Assembly (NCBI GenBank): GCA_963777625.1
Contig: CAVZRO010000024.1
Span: 108,133-172,132 of the forward strand
Source: DATDIC01 sp963777625
GTDB taxonomy: Bacteria; Pseudomonadota; Alphaproteobacteria; Acetobacterales; Acetobacteraceae
DNA: 64,000 bases
Reading direction: 5' to 3'
Part shown: positions 51,909-61,400 of the stretch, piece after piece
Numbering within the stretch: position 1 is the stretch's first letter
How the letters are laid out: each line of letters starts with the position of its first letter
Program-made: the position numbers and the translations under genes
Notes under the pieces: model-generated
Databases searched by the model: none
Told to the model about the DNA's origin: nothing
Seen by the model: only the letters and a program-made list of their open reading frames with translations

Positions 51909-52162
51909 CGCGCTGCTCCCGTCCAGGGCTCGGCGGTGGCTTTGCCGCGCCACCCCGGTGCTTCGGAATCCAGGATCCGTTCCAGGCTGTCCACGCGCTG
52001 CTCCATCCGCCGGGCGGTTTCATACAGATCGGCCAGCACCCGCTCCTGGTCACCGGACAGCATGCGGGCGGTGCGCCAGCGCGTCGCGTAGTGCGCGACG
52101 ATCCAGATCGGCGCGACGACGACCAGGAACAGGATGCCCAGCAGCGTGCCCATGATATGCAT
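51905..52162 (-). CDS. pspB: Phage shock protein B-like membrane protein
   Basis: A small inner-membrane protein of 85 residues: one TM helix near the start (TLLGILFLVVVAPIWIVAHY) followed by an amphipathic coiled-coil DQERVLADLYETARRMEQRV DSLERIL, the PspB layout. PspB helps PspC signal membrane stress and release PspF from PspA. Its start lies 1 bp after the pspA stop and its stop overlaps the pspC start (ATGA). ATG 52153 is an alternative start. Confidence 0.85.
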   Translation of the reverse strand: MHIMGTLLGILFLVVVAPIWIVAHYATRWRTARMLSGDQERVLADLYETARRMEQRVDSLERILDSEAPGWRGKATAEPWTGAAR

Positions 52163-52163
52163 C

Positions 52164-52862
52164 TCAGGCCCGCGCGGGTTGCGGCGCGGTGGTCGGGGGA
52201 ATGCGGTTTCCCAGCCGGGCCTTCAGCTTGTCCAGGGCCTCCTGCACCGAGGAGTCAGCCTCCATCCGGGCGAATTCCTCATGCAGTTCGGGTTGGCGGC
52301 CGATATCGAACGCCTCCACCTTGCCCTCGGCTTCGTCGAGTGCCCGCTCTACCTGCTCGAACCGGGCGAACGCGTCGGTGATCCGCTCGTCATAGAGCCT
52401 GGTCTTCAGCTTCAGCCGGTTCGTGGCGGTCTTGTGCCGCGCAATGAGCGCGCGCTGGCGGGTCCTGGCGTCGTTGAGCTTGGTCTGCAGCTTGCTGATA
52501 TCTTCGTTCTGCCGGTTCAATGCCTCGACAAGCTGGGTCAGTTGCACCTCCAGCTCAGTCAAAGTCTGGGTCACGCGTGCCTTGGCGTGCAGCGCGCCCT
52601 TCGCCAGGTCGTCGCGTCCGCGGGTGACCGCCAGTTCGGCCTTGCGCTCCCACTCCTCCTGCTCGCGTTTCAGCCCGGCGACGCGCCGCTCCAGCTCCTT
52701 GCGTTCGGCGATGCTCCGCACCGCGCTGGAGCGGACTTCGACCAGCGTGTCCTCCATCTCCTGGATGATGAGGCGGATGATTTTCTCCGGATCCTCAGCG
52801 CGCGCCAGGATCGAGTTGATGTTGGAATTCACGATGTCGGAGAGGCGCGAAAAGATGCCCAT
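52164..52862 (-). CDS. pspA: Phage shock protein A (PspA/IM30 family)
   Basis: Peripheral membrane protein of 232 residues, almost all helical coiled coil. MGIFSRLSDIVNSNINSILA is the conserved amphipathic start and EDPEKIIRLIIQEMEDTLVE the family signature. PspA binds PspF to inhibit it, and on stress oligomerises at the inner membrane to stop proton leakage. It is first in the operon and is preceded by a sigma54 promoter and two activator palindromes shared with divergent pspF. Confidence 0.95.
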   Translation of the reverse strand: MGIFSRLSDIVNSNINSILARAEDPEKIIRLIIQEMEDTLVEVRSSAVRSIAERKELERRVAGLKREQEEWERKAELAVTRGRDDLAKGALHAKARVTQTLTELEVQLTQLVEALNRQNEDISKLQTKLNDARTRQRALIARHKTATNRLKLKTRLYDERITDAFARFEQVERALDEAEGKVEAFDIGRQPELHEEFARMEADSSVQEALDKLKARLGNRIPPTTAPQPARA

Positions 52863-52895
52863 GGCGTCGGTTCCCTTGCGATTGGCGGCTGGTGG

Positions 52896-52911
52896 TGCAT
52901 GGGGCGTGCCA
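52896..52911 (-). promoter_or_regulatory. Sigma54 (RpoN) -24/-12 promoter of the psp operon
   Basis: Read on the minus strand the sequence is tggcacgccccatgca, matching the TGGCACG-N4-TTGCA consensus with a single mismatch in the -12 element and correct spacing. It ends 34 bp before the pspA ATG. A sigma54 promoter at this place is exactly what PspF control requires. Confidence 0.85.
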
Positions 52912-52966
52912 GTGGGGGTTCGGTGGGGAAGTCATTGTTTTCGGGCGGCACGAAGCCCAGTATGTG

Positions 52967-52999
52967 GTGGGATATTCCACAATATGGTGAGTCTCACCA
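52967..52999. promoter_or_regulatory. Two palindromic upstream activator sites, likely bound by PspF
   Basis: A near-palindrome gtgggatattccac (52967-52980) and a perfect 15-bp palindrome tggtgagtctcacca (52985-52999) lie 56 to 103 bp upstream of the sigma54 promoter, just before the pspF ATG. Paired sites of this kind activate psp and let PspF repress its own gene. Binding by PspF is inferred from position. Confidence 0.65.
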
Positions 53000-53006
53000 A
53001 GAGAAC

Positions 53007-54027
53007 ATGGCTATTCCCACCACCCCGCCAACCCCGGTTGGCCAGAGCCCAATTTTTTTGGAGATGCTGGCCCACGTCTCCCGCCTTGCTCCGCTCGATC
53101 GTCCGGTTCTGATCGTCGGGGAGCGCGGCACCGGCAAGGAACTGATTGCCAATCGTCTTGCCTATCTCTCCCCGCGCTGGGATCGCCCCTTCATCAAGCT
53201 GAACTGTGCGGCGCTGCCGGAAGCGCTGCTGGATTCCGAGCTGTTCGGGCATGAGGCCGGCGCTTTCACCGGCGCTGCTCGCCGCCGTGCCGGGCGGTTT
53301 GAGGCGGCTGACGGCGGCACCTTGTTCCTTGACGAAATCGCCACCGCCTCGCTTGCCGTGCAGGAGAAAATCCTGCGTGCAATCGAGTACGGCGCCTTCG
53401 AACGGGTTGGCGGCAACGAAACCTTGTCCGTCGATGTGCGGGTCATCGCCGCCACCAATGCCGATCTGCCGGCGCTGGCGGCCGCGGGGCGGTTCCGCCC
53501 CGATCTGCTCGACCGGCTGGCGTTCGATGTGGCGCTGCTGCCGCCGTTGCGGGAGCGACGCGAGGACATCGACCTGCTCGCCGACCATTTTGCGACCCGC
53601 ATGACGGCGGAATTGAAGCGTCCGTATTTCGCCGGATTTACGGCAGGGGCGAGGGTGGCCCTGGCGACCCATCCCTGGCCCGGCAACGTGCGCGAGTTGC
53701 GCAACGCGATCGAACGCAGCGTGTGCCGGCTTGGGCAGCCGGATCAGCCGCTGCAAGAGCTTGTGCTGGATCCGTTCGGCAGGCCGTCCGCGGCCTTGGT
53801 GTCTCCACCCTTGGTGTCTGGGCCGTCTGCCGCCGCAGGGCCGAATTCGGTCGCCACGGATTATCGGGATGCGGTGCGCGGGTTCGAGGTGGGGCTTCTG
53901 CGCAAGGCGCTGGCGGAGGCGCGCTTCAACCGCCGGCGCGCCGCCGATGCCCTCGGTCTTACGTACCGACCAGCTCCGGCACTTGCTGAAGACCCATGGT
54001 CTGGCACGCCAGGAGCCGAAAGCGTAA
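53007..54027 (+). pseudogene. pspF: PspF, sigma54-dependent psp operon activator, frameshifted in the C-terminal HTH
   Basis: Bacterial enhancer-binding protein without an N-terminal receiver, as in PspF. The AAA+ domain has VGERGTGKELIANRLAYLS (Walker A), ELFGHEAGAFTGAARRRAGR with the sigma54-contacting GAFTGA, DGGTLFLDEIATASLAVQEK (Walker B) and HPWPGNVRELRNAIERS. The Fis-type helix begins FNRRRAADALGLTY; the rest (DQLRHLLKTHGLARQEPKA) lies one frame away because of an extra base near 53960-53968. Corrected length is 339 residues. Without correction the DNA-binding helix is destroyed. Confidence 0.85.
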
Positions 54028-54107
54028 CGTATGAAAGCAATAGCGTTTTTGACGCGGTCCGTTCGCATGGATGAAGACTCTCGATCCGTCATGCCCGCGC
54101 TATCGCG

Positions 54108-55606
54108 CTAGGGGATTCGCACATCTTATTTCTGCCTCGATCCGATCAGCCGCCCCTGATGGATCTGATAGAACCGCTCCAATCCGCGCCGCATGGTGAT
54201 CGGTCCGGGCGGTTTGCCGTAGCAGTTCCAGCATCCGAGGCGGGCGATAACCCAGCTTGCCCGGGCCAGCGTGCCCGGGCGATGGGGATTCTTCTGCTTC
54301 TCGGTGTTGCCCTCCAGGCTCGGCACCAACGCCTCGATGGTCTCGATCTCCGGCGCGCTGAACACCGTGCCGGCGGGCAGCTTGTGGCGGCCGTCGCGCT
54401 CCTGGGTGAGTTGGATGTCGATGCAGGCCGCCTTGACCGCGATGGCGGTGAGCTTGCGCAGTCCCTCGGCGGTGGCGAGTTGGCTGTCCTCCAGCCGCAG
54501 ACCCTGCGATTTCATCACCCGGAACAATTGCTCGATGACCCAGCGGGCGCGATACCAGTCGACGATGCGCCACGCCTGCTCGGCATCATCGATCGTGTGG
54601 GTGGTAAGCAGCCGCCAATGGATCGGCTCGTCGCCCCGCTTCGCCGCGGCGCCCGGGTCCGGCTCGACGACTTCGATCAAGCGCAGCCGGACGCTTGCCG
54701 GCAGCGTGCGGTCGCGCTCCTGCTCCGGACGGCGGATTTCGACCTCCCCGTAACGCAGTTCGACGACGACGTCGCGCCTGGGCTTGCCGGGATCGCGCGC
54801 CGGCAGGGCGAAGCGCCGCGCGCCGGCGGGTGCGAACGCGGCGGCGGCGGCATACAGCCGGCCGCCATCGGCCAGCGCGCGGTCGCGGGTCGCGCGGATC
54901 AGCAAATGGCGGTTGTCGGCCGCCCCTCGCGCCCACAGCGCATACATGTCCGCCTCGCGGTCGGCGACGACGGTTACCATCGCCGCCTGTGCCAACACCA
55001 CGCCGGCCTGGCGCGCGCCGTCCAGCCAGTGCAGCGATTCGCGGTCGTCCAGCGCCCGCTGCTTGTTGGAGACCGGATTGACGCCGGGACGGTTCCACAC
55101 CGTGCCGCCGACCAGGCCAAGACAGGCATGACTGTCGGCATCGACCGCCTGCACCGCGTGCACCATCAGCCCGTGGACGTTGCCCTGTTTCACCGGACCG
55201 AGGCCGCGACGCCGCGCCGCCGTGGTCGGAAACCGGATATGGCTGGCATCCTCGATCGCCAGCACATGACGCCCGGCGCAGGCCGCCGCGGTGCGCTGCG
55301 GCCAACTGGCAACGATCTGCTCCGCCGTCACCTTCGGGTTGGCGAGAAACCGGCCGGCCCCCAGTTGCGTGCCCCGACGCTCACCCAGCCGACGCAGGCA
55401 GAGCGTCTTGCGCATCACCACTCGTTCGAGCAGTTCGCCCCCTTTTATCGAGACGAACATCCCCGAAGGTCCCCAGAGACCATGTCATCGTCGACCCCGT
55501 GCTTATTCAGGTCGAACACAGCAAATCGTAACCGCTCCGCGTCGCGCAACAACAAATCCATCACCCGCACGTTACAAAGTAGATATTACTTGTGCGCTTG
55601 CCCTAG
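54108..55606 (-). mobile_element. IS4-family insertion sequence, about 1.5 kb
   Basis: The element is bounded by imperfect 26-bp inverted repeats, 19 of 26 matching: 54108-54133 (begins ctaggggattcgcacatc) and 55581-55606, whose complement begins ctagggcaagcgcacaag. It holds one transposase gene. It has split a palindromic repeat: cgtcatgcccgcgctatcgcg lies left of it and cgcgaaagcgggcatccagg right of it. A cgcg flanks both ends; a longer target duplication cannot be fixed because the flanks are palindromic. IS ends and family were judged by eye. Confidence 0.78.
54126..55460 (-). CDS. IS4 family transposase
   Basis: DDE transposase of 444 residues, occupying almost all of the element. HVLAIEDASHIRF carries the first Asp, MVTVVADREADMYALW the second, and WYRARWVIEQLFRVMKSQGL is the YREK-like segment with the third acidic residue (Glu) of the IS4 group. 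ENTEKQKNPHRPGTLARASW is a typical IS4 C-terminal part. The start is at 55460, or 55415 (MRKTLCLRRL). The frame is intact, so the element may be active. Confidence 0.92.
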   Translation of the reverse strand: MFVSIKGGELLERVVMRKTLCLRRLGERRGTQLGAGRFLANPKVTAEQIVASWPQRTAAACAGRHVLAIEDASHIRFPTTAARRRGLGPVKQGNVHGLMVHAVQAVDADSHACLGLVGGTVWNRPGVNPVSNKQRALDDRESLHWLDGARQAGVVLAQAAMVTVVADREADMYALWARGAADNRHLLIRATRDRALADGGRLYAAAAAFAPAGARRFALPARDPGKPRRDVVVELRYGEVEIRRPEQERDRTLPASVRLRLIEVVEPDPGAAAKRGDEPIHWRLLTTHTIDDAEQAWRIVDWYRARWVIEQLFRVMKSQGLRLEDSQLATAEGLRKLTAIAVKAACIDIQLTQERDGRHKLPAGTVFSAPEIETIEALVPSLEGNTEKQKNPHRPGTLARASWVIARLGCWNCYGKPPGPITMRRGLERFYQIHQGRLIGSRQK

Positions 55607-55716
55607 CGCGAAAGCGGGCATCCAGGCGAGAGTACACGAAATTCCGAGGGTTTGCCTGGATTCCCGCGTTCGCGGGAATGACGGGGATGGGTCACCTCAT
55701 TGCGGTCTGGCATTAT
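55607..55716. repeat. Right part of the palindromic element interrupted by the IS4 element
   Basis: cgcgaaagcgggcatccagg, cgagagtacacgaaattccg, agggtttgcctggattcccg and cgttcgcgggaatgacgg, ending cattgcggtctggcatta. With cgtcatgcccgcgctatcgcg at 54087-54107 it rebuilds a copy of the family seen at 26515 and 33770. Confidence 0.75.
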
Positions 55717-55769
55717 TCACGTCGCAACGGATGCAACGCCATGGAACAACTCATAGGAAGGGAGCTTGC

Positions 55770-57167
55770 ATGCTTGAATCGCATTTGCGCCCAAGCCGCT
55801 CGGGCATCGTGCTCATTGTTGCCGTTTGCATGGGACTATCACCGGCGATTGCTCAACCCGCGGCTTCGGCGGCCGACCTGATCGCTACCGTGCTGCCGGA
55901 AGCCGTCAACATCTCGGTCATCAACATCGAGACAACGCCCGTGGTGGCCGGCAACATGGCAAGCCATCCCTCGGTCAAGCAGGAGACGGCGGAGGCTGCC
56001 GGTTTCATCATCGATCCGTCCGGCCTTATCGTTACGAACCGGCACGCCGTGGCGGATGCGGCGGATATCACGGTCATCCTGCATGACGGGACACGGCTGG
56101 GCGCCACGGTGCTGGCGGCGGCCACGCAGAGCGACATCGCCTTGCTGCAGGTGCATGCCGATCGTCCCCTGCCGGCGGCGAAGTTCGGCGACAGCGACAA
56201 GATGCGCCCCGGCGATCCGGTGTTTCTGATCGGCAATCCGTTCGGCCTTGAGAGCACTGTCACGTCGGGCATTGTCAGCGCGGTTGACCGCAATACAACG
56301 CAGAGCGGATCCGCCTCGTTCATGCAGATCGATGCTCCCCTCAACCGCGGCAACTCCGGCGGCCCGGTGTTCAACGCGGAGGGCGAGGTGATCGCGGTCG
56401 GCACGGCGCTGCTGAGCGCCACCGCGAATAGCGGATCGGTCGGGCTCGGTTATGCCATTCCGGCCAATGATGTGCGGTTCGTCGTCGACCGGTTGCGCGC
56501 CGACGGCCATTTCAGCCAAGGCTGGATCGGTGCTTACGTGCAACCGGTCAGCGCGGACATTGCCGCGGCTGTCGGCTTGGCGCGGCCCGCGGGTTCCATC
56601 GTGGTTGCGATCAGCAACGACACGCCGGCGGCGCATGCCGGATTGAGTGTTGGCGATGTCATCCTCAAGATCGGCGATAAGGCGGCCGATGAACCACGTA
56701 TCCTGAACCGGGATATCGCCGAGAGTGGCGTCGGCAGCACGATTGTCCTCGCCGTCTGGCGTGACGGGGCGCTGCAGGCGATGCCGGTCGTTGTTGGCCA
56801 GGCACTGCCTGATCAGGGGGCGACGAAGATCGCGCTCCCGCAGGGCCCGCGGCAGCGGCCCCCGATGCGCGGGGACCTCGGACTGGTGGTCGGTCCCATC
56901 ACGGAGGATATCTGGCGCAAGCTTGGCCTGACGGCGCCCCCGCATGCAGGCGTTGCCGTGAACGAGGTGGCGGCCGACAGCGTCGCCGCCGATCGGGGGA
57001 TTGTGCCGGGGTCGCTCATTCTGAATGTCGATCGCCAGCCAGTGGCATCATCGTCCGACCTGCGGCAACGGATCGACGCCGCGCGAAACGAGCGGCGAGG
57101 GTTCATCCTGGTTCTGATCGAGGACCAACAGGGATTGCACTGGGTGCCACTGCCGCTGCCGGCATGA
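55770..57167 (+). CDS. Periplasmic trypsin-like serine protease with PDZ domains (DegP/HtrA family)
   Basis: Envelope quality-control protease of 465 residues. A signal peptide (residues 1-28, GIVLIVAVCMGLSPAIA) is followed by the protease domain with the triad His92 (TNRHAVADA), Asp122 (TQSDIALLQV) and Ser196 (LNRGNSGGPVFN). The first PDZ is at about 268-350 (GWIGAYVQPVS; AHAGLSVGDVILKI) and the second at about 375-460 (AGVAVNEVAADSVAADRGIV). The start at 55770 is chosen for gaagggagc upstream. Longer upstream frames are antisense to the transposase. It stands alone after the IS4/repeat block. Confidence 0.92.
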   Translation: MLESHLRPSRSGIVLIVAVCMGLSPAIAQPAASAADLIATVLPEAVNISVINIETTPVVAGNMASHPSVKQETAEAAGFIIDPSGLIVTNRHAVADAADITVILHDGTRLGATVLAAATQSDIALLQVHADRPLPAAKFGDSDKMRPGDPVFLIGNPFGLESTVTSGIVSAVDRNTTQSGSASFMQIDAPLNRGNSGGPVFNAEGEVIAVGTALLSATANSGSVGLGYAIPANDVRFVVDRLRADGHFSQGWIGAYVQPVSADIAAAVGLARPAGSIVVAISNDTPAAHAGLSVGDVILKIGDKAADEPRILNRDIAESGVGSTIVLAVWRDGALQAMPVVVGQALPDQGATKIALPQGPRQRPPMRGDLGLVVGPITEDIWRKLGLTAPPHAGVAVNEVAADSVAADRGIVPGSLILNVDRQPVASSSDLRQRIDAARNERRGFILVLIEDQQGLHWVPLPLPA

Positions 57168-57213
57168 GGGGGGCATCAGATACACTGCCGGGTCGAACCG
57201 GGGGAGATATGGA

Positions 57214-57242
57214 TTGACGAAACGTAATATGTCCGATAGATT
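57214..57242 (+). promoter_or_regulatory. Sigma70-type promoter before a PEP-CTERM gene
   Basis: A -35 ttgacg (57214-57219) and -10 tagatt (57237-57242) are spaced by 17 bp and lie 34 bp before the ATG at 57277. The leader contains ctcttaacgggaggagggcc with a strong ribosome binding site. Confidence 0.55.
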
Positions 57243-57276
57243 AACCCTCTCTTAACGGGAGGAGGGCCTTTTTCCA

Positions 57277-57828
57277 ATGAAAAAACTTTTGTTTGCTTTG
57301 TTTGGTTTGGCGCTGGCGGCGCCGGCGTATGCCTTGCCGATCAATTCGCCGATCCCGTCCAACGCTTATATCGTGTTCGGCGGGCTTGACTGGGCCTGGG
57401 GCGGACCATGCCCGTACTCCGGCGGGTGCTTCGCCACGGGCGATCTTACCTATCAGTCCACCCAGGGCTGGAGCCTGCCGAATGCCGCCGAACTGGCGGA
57501 AATCCCGGCAAATTTCGCCTCAGACTTCGTGTTTCCGGGCGCCAACGTGCCACTGGGCGGCACCGATCCGGTCAGTGGTGCCACCTTTACAGGAGCTGTG
57601 CCTGGGACCGCGGCCTGCGCAACGCCCTATTTCAACACCGCAGCGACGTGGTGCGACTGGAATGACGGCGCGAACGGGGATTGGGCTGGAACTCCTGGCT
57701 CGGACGGTTTCGCGGAGCAGCTCTATGTGCGCACTGCGGCGGCCGGAGTGCCTGAACCGGGCAGCCTGGCTCTTTTGGCCGGCGGGATTGTCGGGATCGG
57801 CGCAGTGTTCCGGCGTCGGCGCAGTTAA
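57277..57828 (+). CDS. PEP-CTERM sorting-domain exported protein
   Basis: A 183-residue secreted protein. The signal peptide is MKKLLFALFGLALAAPAYA; the mature part is rich in Gly, Trp, Thr and Pro with paired cysteines (PCPYSGGCF; AACATPYF; TWCDW). The C-terminus is GVPEPGSLALLAGGIVGIGA followed by FRRRRS, an excellent exosortase signal. The gggaggagg site is 10 bp before the ATG. The function of the mature domain is unknown. Confidence 0.9.
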   Translation: MKKLLFALFGLALAAPAYALPINSPIPSNAYIVFGGLDWAWGGPCPYSGGCFATGDLTYQSTQGWSLPNAAELAEIPANFASDFVFPGANVPLGGTDPVSGATFTGAVPGTAACATPYFNTAATWCDWNDGANGDWAGTPGSDGFAEQLYVRTAAAGVPEPGSLALLAGGIVGIGAVFRRRRS

Positions 57829-57857
57829 CCGCTGATTTAAGAAGGAGTCCGGGTTGG

Positions 57858-57887
57858 AGCGGCAGCCATCATCAAATGGCTGCCGCT
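57858..57887 (+). terminator. Hairpin terminator after the PEP-CTERM gene
   Basis: Perfect 12-bp stem agcggcagccat (57858-57869) and atggctgccgct (57876-57887), loop catcaa, followed by tccgatt. Position 30 bp after the stop supports termination, though the U-tract is poor. Confidence 0.65.
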
Positions 57888-58067
57888 TCCGATTAGTGGC
57901 CGAGCAAATTCCAATCACCGATCAGAACATCGAAGTCCGGAACGGGTGCGGCGTTTGATCTGGTGCGATGAAGTGTGGTATCAAACGTGCCGTTTCGTCG
58001 CCAGCCGTTGATGGCGTCCCGCGGGCGACCGGGCCACGTCTGCTCCTGACATGAAAGGCCGCGTATC

Positions 58068-58328
58068 ATGAGATTGACGGGCTTAGTGGCATGCATGCTT
58101 CTTGGCGTTGCGGCGCTCGCCGGTGGCCCGGCGTCCGCGAACACGTGCCAGGCTGGGGGACTGACCTGCCCAACGGGCATGCCCATCGATGGATACTGCC
58201 AGTGCACATCGCACGGCGTTACGAAGGACGGTACGGTGGTCCGCGTTTCCAAGCCTTCGCCGCCTCGGCATTCGGCGGGGCCTGACTGCCACGCAACGCC
58301 TCAGGCGGCTGGCTGCCCGCACCCTTGA
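58068..58328 (+). CDS. Small secreted cysteine-rich protein
   Basis: An 86-residue protein with a signal peptide (RLTGLVACMLLGVAALAGGP, cut near ASA-N) and a mature part with several Cys: NTCQAGGLTCPTGMPIDGYC, QCTSHGVTKDGTVVRV, and then GPDCHATPQAAGCPHP. The spacing suggests disulfides. No family is recognised. It follows the PEP-CTERM gene by 239 bp, on the same strand but after a terminator. Confidence 0.6.
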   Translation: MRLTGLVACMLLGVAALAGGPASANTCQAGGLTCPTGMPIDGYCQCTSHGVTKDGTVVRVSKPSPPRHSAGPDCHATPQAAGCPHP

Positions 58329-58480
58329 GGTGGGTGCCGGCCCGCCTCAGTGGGCGGCGACTTGCCGCATAGGTCCAGGTTGGGCGCTGCTCCAGGCCCG
58401 AGAAACATCAGCACAACAGGGCACGCGACTGCGGTTGTCATTGCACATGACACGGCGGCTGCCTTGCGGCGCCACCGGCA

Positions 58481-61400
58481 TCACCGCACCCGAGCCTCGA
58501 GGTATGTCGTCGCGTAGCGGTGGCCGGTATGCATGGCGGAGAATGGAATGAGGCGCTCCAGGGCGTGCAGCGACGTGCCGTCAGGCGGCACCGGTTCGGC
58601 GGGATAGTCATCCCAGGTCAGCCCTAGATCCATGAGCGGCTTCAGGGCCTGGGGGCGGGCCCAGAACATGGTTCCCTGCGGAAAATCGAAATGGTTCGGC
58701 AGCGGCAATGCCAGTCCCATGCGGGCGGCCAGATCGTCGGCGAGCGCCCGATCGTCGTCCCAATCATTCAGATGCGGGTCCTCGGGGAACACGAGCCCGA
58801 GCGTCGGCTGCGAGGCGAACGCGTCCACAATGACGTCCAGCATCGGATGTTCACTGCCGAGAAGGTGCTCCCACAGAAAGTCGCGCCAAGTATCGCCGAT
58901 CGAGGCGTCGACATGGGGGCTGCGCTTGCCGTGGAAGTGCCCGATCACGTCGAAGCGCGCCAGCATTTTCTGGCTGAAGCCGGTAAACAGCGGGCCGATG
59001 TTGCGCCCACGGTTCGGCATGACCGTGACTGTCGCGCCCTGAACGTCGAGGCGGGAGAGAACATCCGAAATCACCTGCGCACGATCGTCACTGCTGGTCG
59101 TCAGCAGGAGTTCGACAGGCGTGATATTGCGCCGCAAGCGGAGCAGAAAATCCTCAAGCAGGTCTGGATAATGGAAATGTCCATGTACGGCGATCCGTAG
59201 AGCGCTGCCATTGAGGAACGGGCCTGCATGCGGACGAATGATCTCGTGCTGCCAGCGGCCTTGTGGGCGTTCCGTGCGGAGATAATGGGTCAGCGGATCC
59301 TCGCCCTTCGTTTCGTCGTAATCGGGACTTTCGGATGCATAGATCAGCGGGTGGAAACCCTCCATCGGTCTGCGGACCAGCATGCCCGTCCGCGGCCGGC
59401 CGCGCGGCGCCACCAGCCTGGAGGCGTGCAGATATCTGGAGATCGCGCGCTCGATCGGTGTCGTCACGGCAAGCGGGCCAAGATACAGGTGCGCGTTGAA
59501 GCTCTGAGACCGCAAGATCAACTGGTGATCGCGGCGTTCCTGTGCGGTGGCCTGCGCCGACTTGCTTCCGCGCGCATCGATAGCCTCGACGTACCGCGCC
59601 ATATCGAAGCGGGCAGCGGCCATGATCCGCATTGCCTCGGACAAGGCGGCGCGGCGGCCTGGGTCATCGGCCAATTCGACGATCAGGCGCGCGGCGGCGT
59701 CTGCATCAAGGTAGGGCACGACCAGATCCTGGGTGTCGCCGGACGATTTGAGGATGTCGGCAAAGCCGCTTGCCTGATCGAAGCAGATCACCGGGATTCC
59801 CCGCACCGCAGAATCGATGGCGATGTTCGGCAGCGGATCGAGCCGCGAGGACAGGAAGCAGATGTCTGCCCGGGCATAGACCGGCTCAAGATCCTCGAAT
59901 TCCCCCAGGAACGTGAAGCTCGCCCCGACATCGGCTCGCTTGATCTGCTCATTGAGGTAGTCGCGATATGGCTCATCGAACCAGTAGCACTTGCCGACCC
60001 ATGCGAAGGCGATCTTGCTGGTGGGGTGGCGGCGCCGCACGCTGGCGGCCGCGGCAATGAAGAATTCAACACCCTTGCGGATAGTGATCGTGCCGATGCC
60101 GATCACGAGCACGGAACCGTCATTGTCGGGCAACCGCGAAAGATCGCCCTGGGCACTGCCGCCGTTCGCCGTGGCCGCTGCGTTGTCTGGCGGCAGCCGG
60201 CAGACGCCTTGCGCCAATATATCGAAGTGCCGAGCCTCCAGGCTTCGATAGTCCTTCAGCGCCGAATTGGCGACGACTTGCGCCGAGAACACGACATGCG
60301 ATGCGGTCTGGAACAGCTCATGAAGCGTCCCGAGCGGTCGGACGCTGGTCGAGAACTCGTGGATAAGGGTCACGGTCGGAATGTTGGCACGTTCGAACGA
60401 AGGAACGAAGTACCGCGTCTCCACGCTGTTGGCGATGGCGTATTTGGGTGCGTAGTGCTGCACGATCTTGCGCACGAGCGCATCGGTCTCGCCGCCGTGA
60501 ACCACGAATTCTTTAGGCAACGCGACGACCGCGGATGCCGAGGCGGAAAATGCCTGCTCGATCGGTCCGCCTTCCTTGAGCAGGACCACCACGTTGTACC
60601 GCTTCTCCAGCTCGCCGACGATGTTCCACGCCAGGATCGCGGCGCCGGTGCGTGTTGCCTCATGCACGGCAACAATCACCGTCTCCCGGCCAGGCGAAAT
60701 GCCGTCGGTCGGGTAAACCAGGCTGTCAGCCGCCGACCGCACGCTTCGCCCTTCTTTCCTGCCGAACAGGATGTAATGGACGAGGCTGCTGTAGTCGCTG
60801 CCGTTCAGATCGGTGTGGCGTTCCCGATAGAATACCGGGTCGAACAGCGCCGACGGTTCGAGTCCGGCCGCCTCGCCCTCGCGAAGATAATGCAGGATCG
60901 GATCGACACCGATAGCTCGGGCGTGCTGCGTTCCGGCGTAATGATTTTCGTCGAACAATCCGCTTGCGGCGATCAGCTCGACATCGGTCGGTGCATGTCC
61001 GGGAGCAATTTGGGCAGGCTGGGGTGCCAACTTCCTGGCGCGAACCGCGGTGGCGACGTTGCGCAACGGCGCCGTGACACGCCATGAAGTCGACTCCAAT
61101 ACCCCGGCGAGTTGTATCTGAAGGGCACGCACGAGCTGCTGACTGCTGGCGATGGATTGTCGCGCGCCAACCGCGGCGGCGGCAATCTCCTGGCGCAAAC
61201 GTTCGATTTCCGCCTGGAGGCGCTCGATCTCCAAATCGCGCCCGGCGATCTGCTCGACCTGCCTGCTGATCCTGGAGCGGAGCAGCGGAGCCTGTTGAGC
61301 CGCTGCCGTGGCCTCCGCCGTGGCGGCCTTTGCGCGTTCCTCGGCTTCGGCAATGCGCGTCCGGTGATGCGCATCCTGCCGTGCGTACTCTGCAACTGCG

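Noticed and set aside
6308..53968. Programmed ribosomal frameshifting as the cause of the frame changes
   Set aside because: Sites share no slippery heptamer, stop context or downstream structure, and the affected genes are not known to be recoded.
54159..57167. A 1002-codon plus-strand frame ending in the DegP-like protease
   Set aside because: The first 535 codons are antisense to the transposase and lack domain character; the protease has its own signal peptide and start at 55770.
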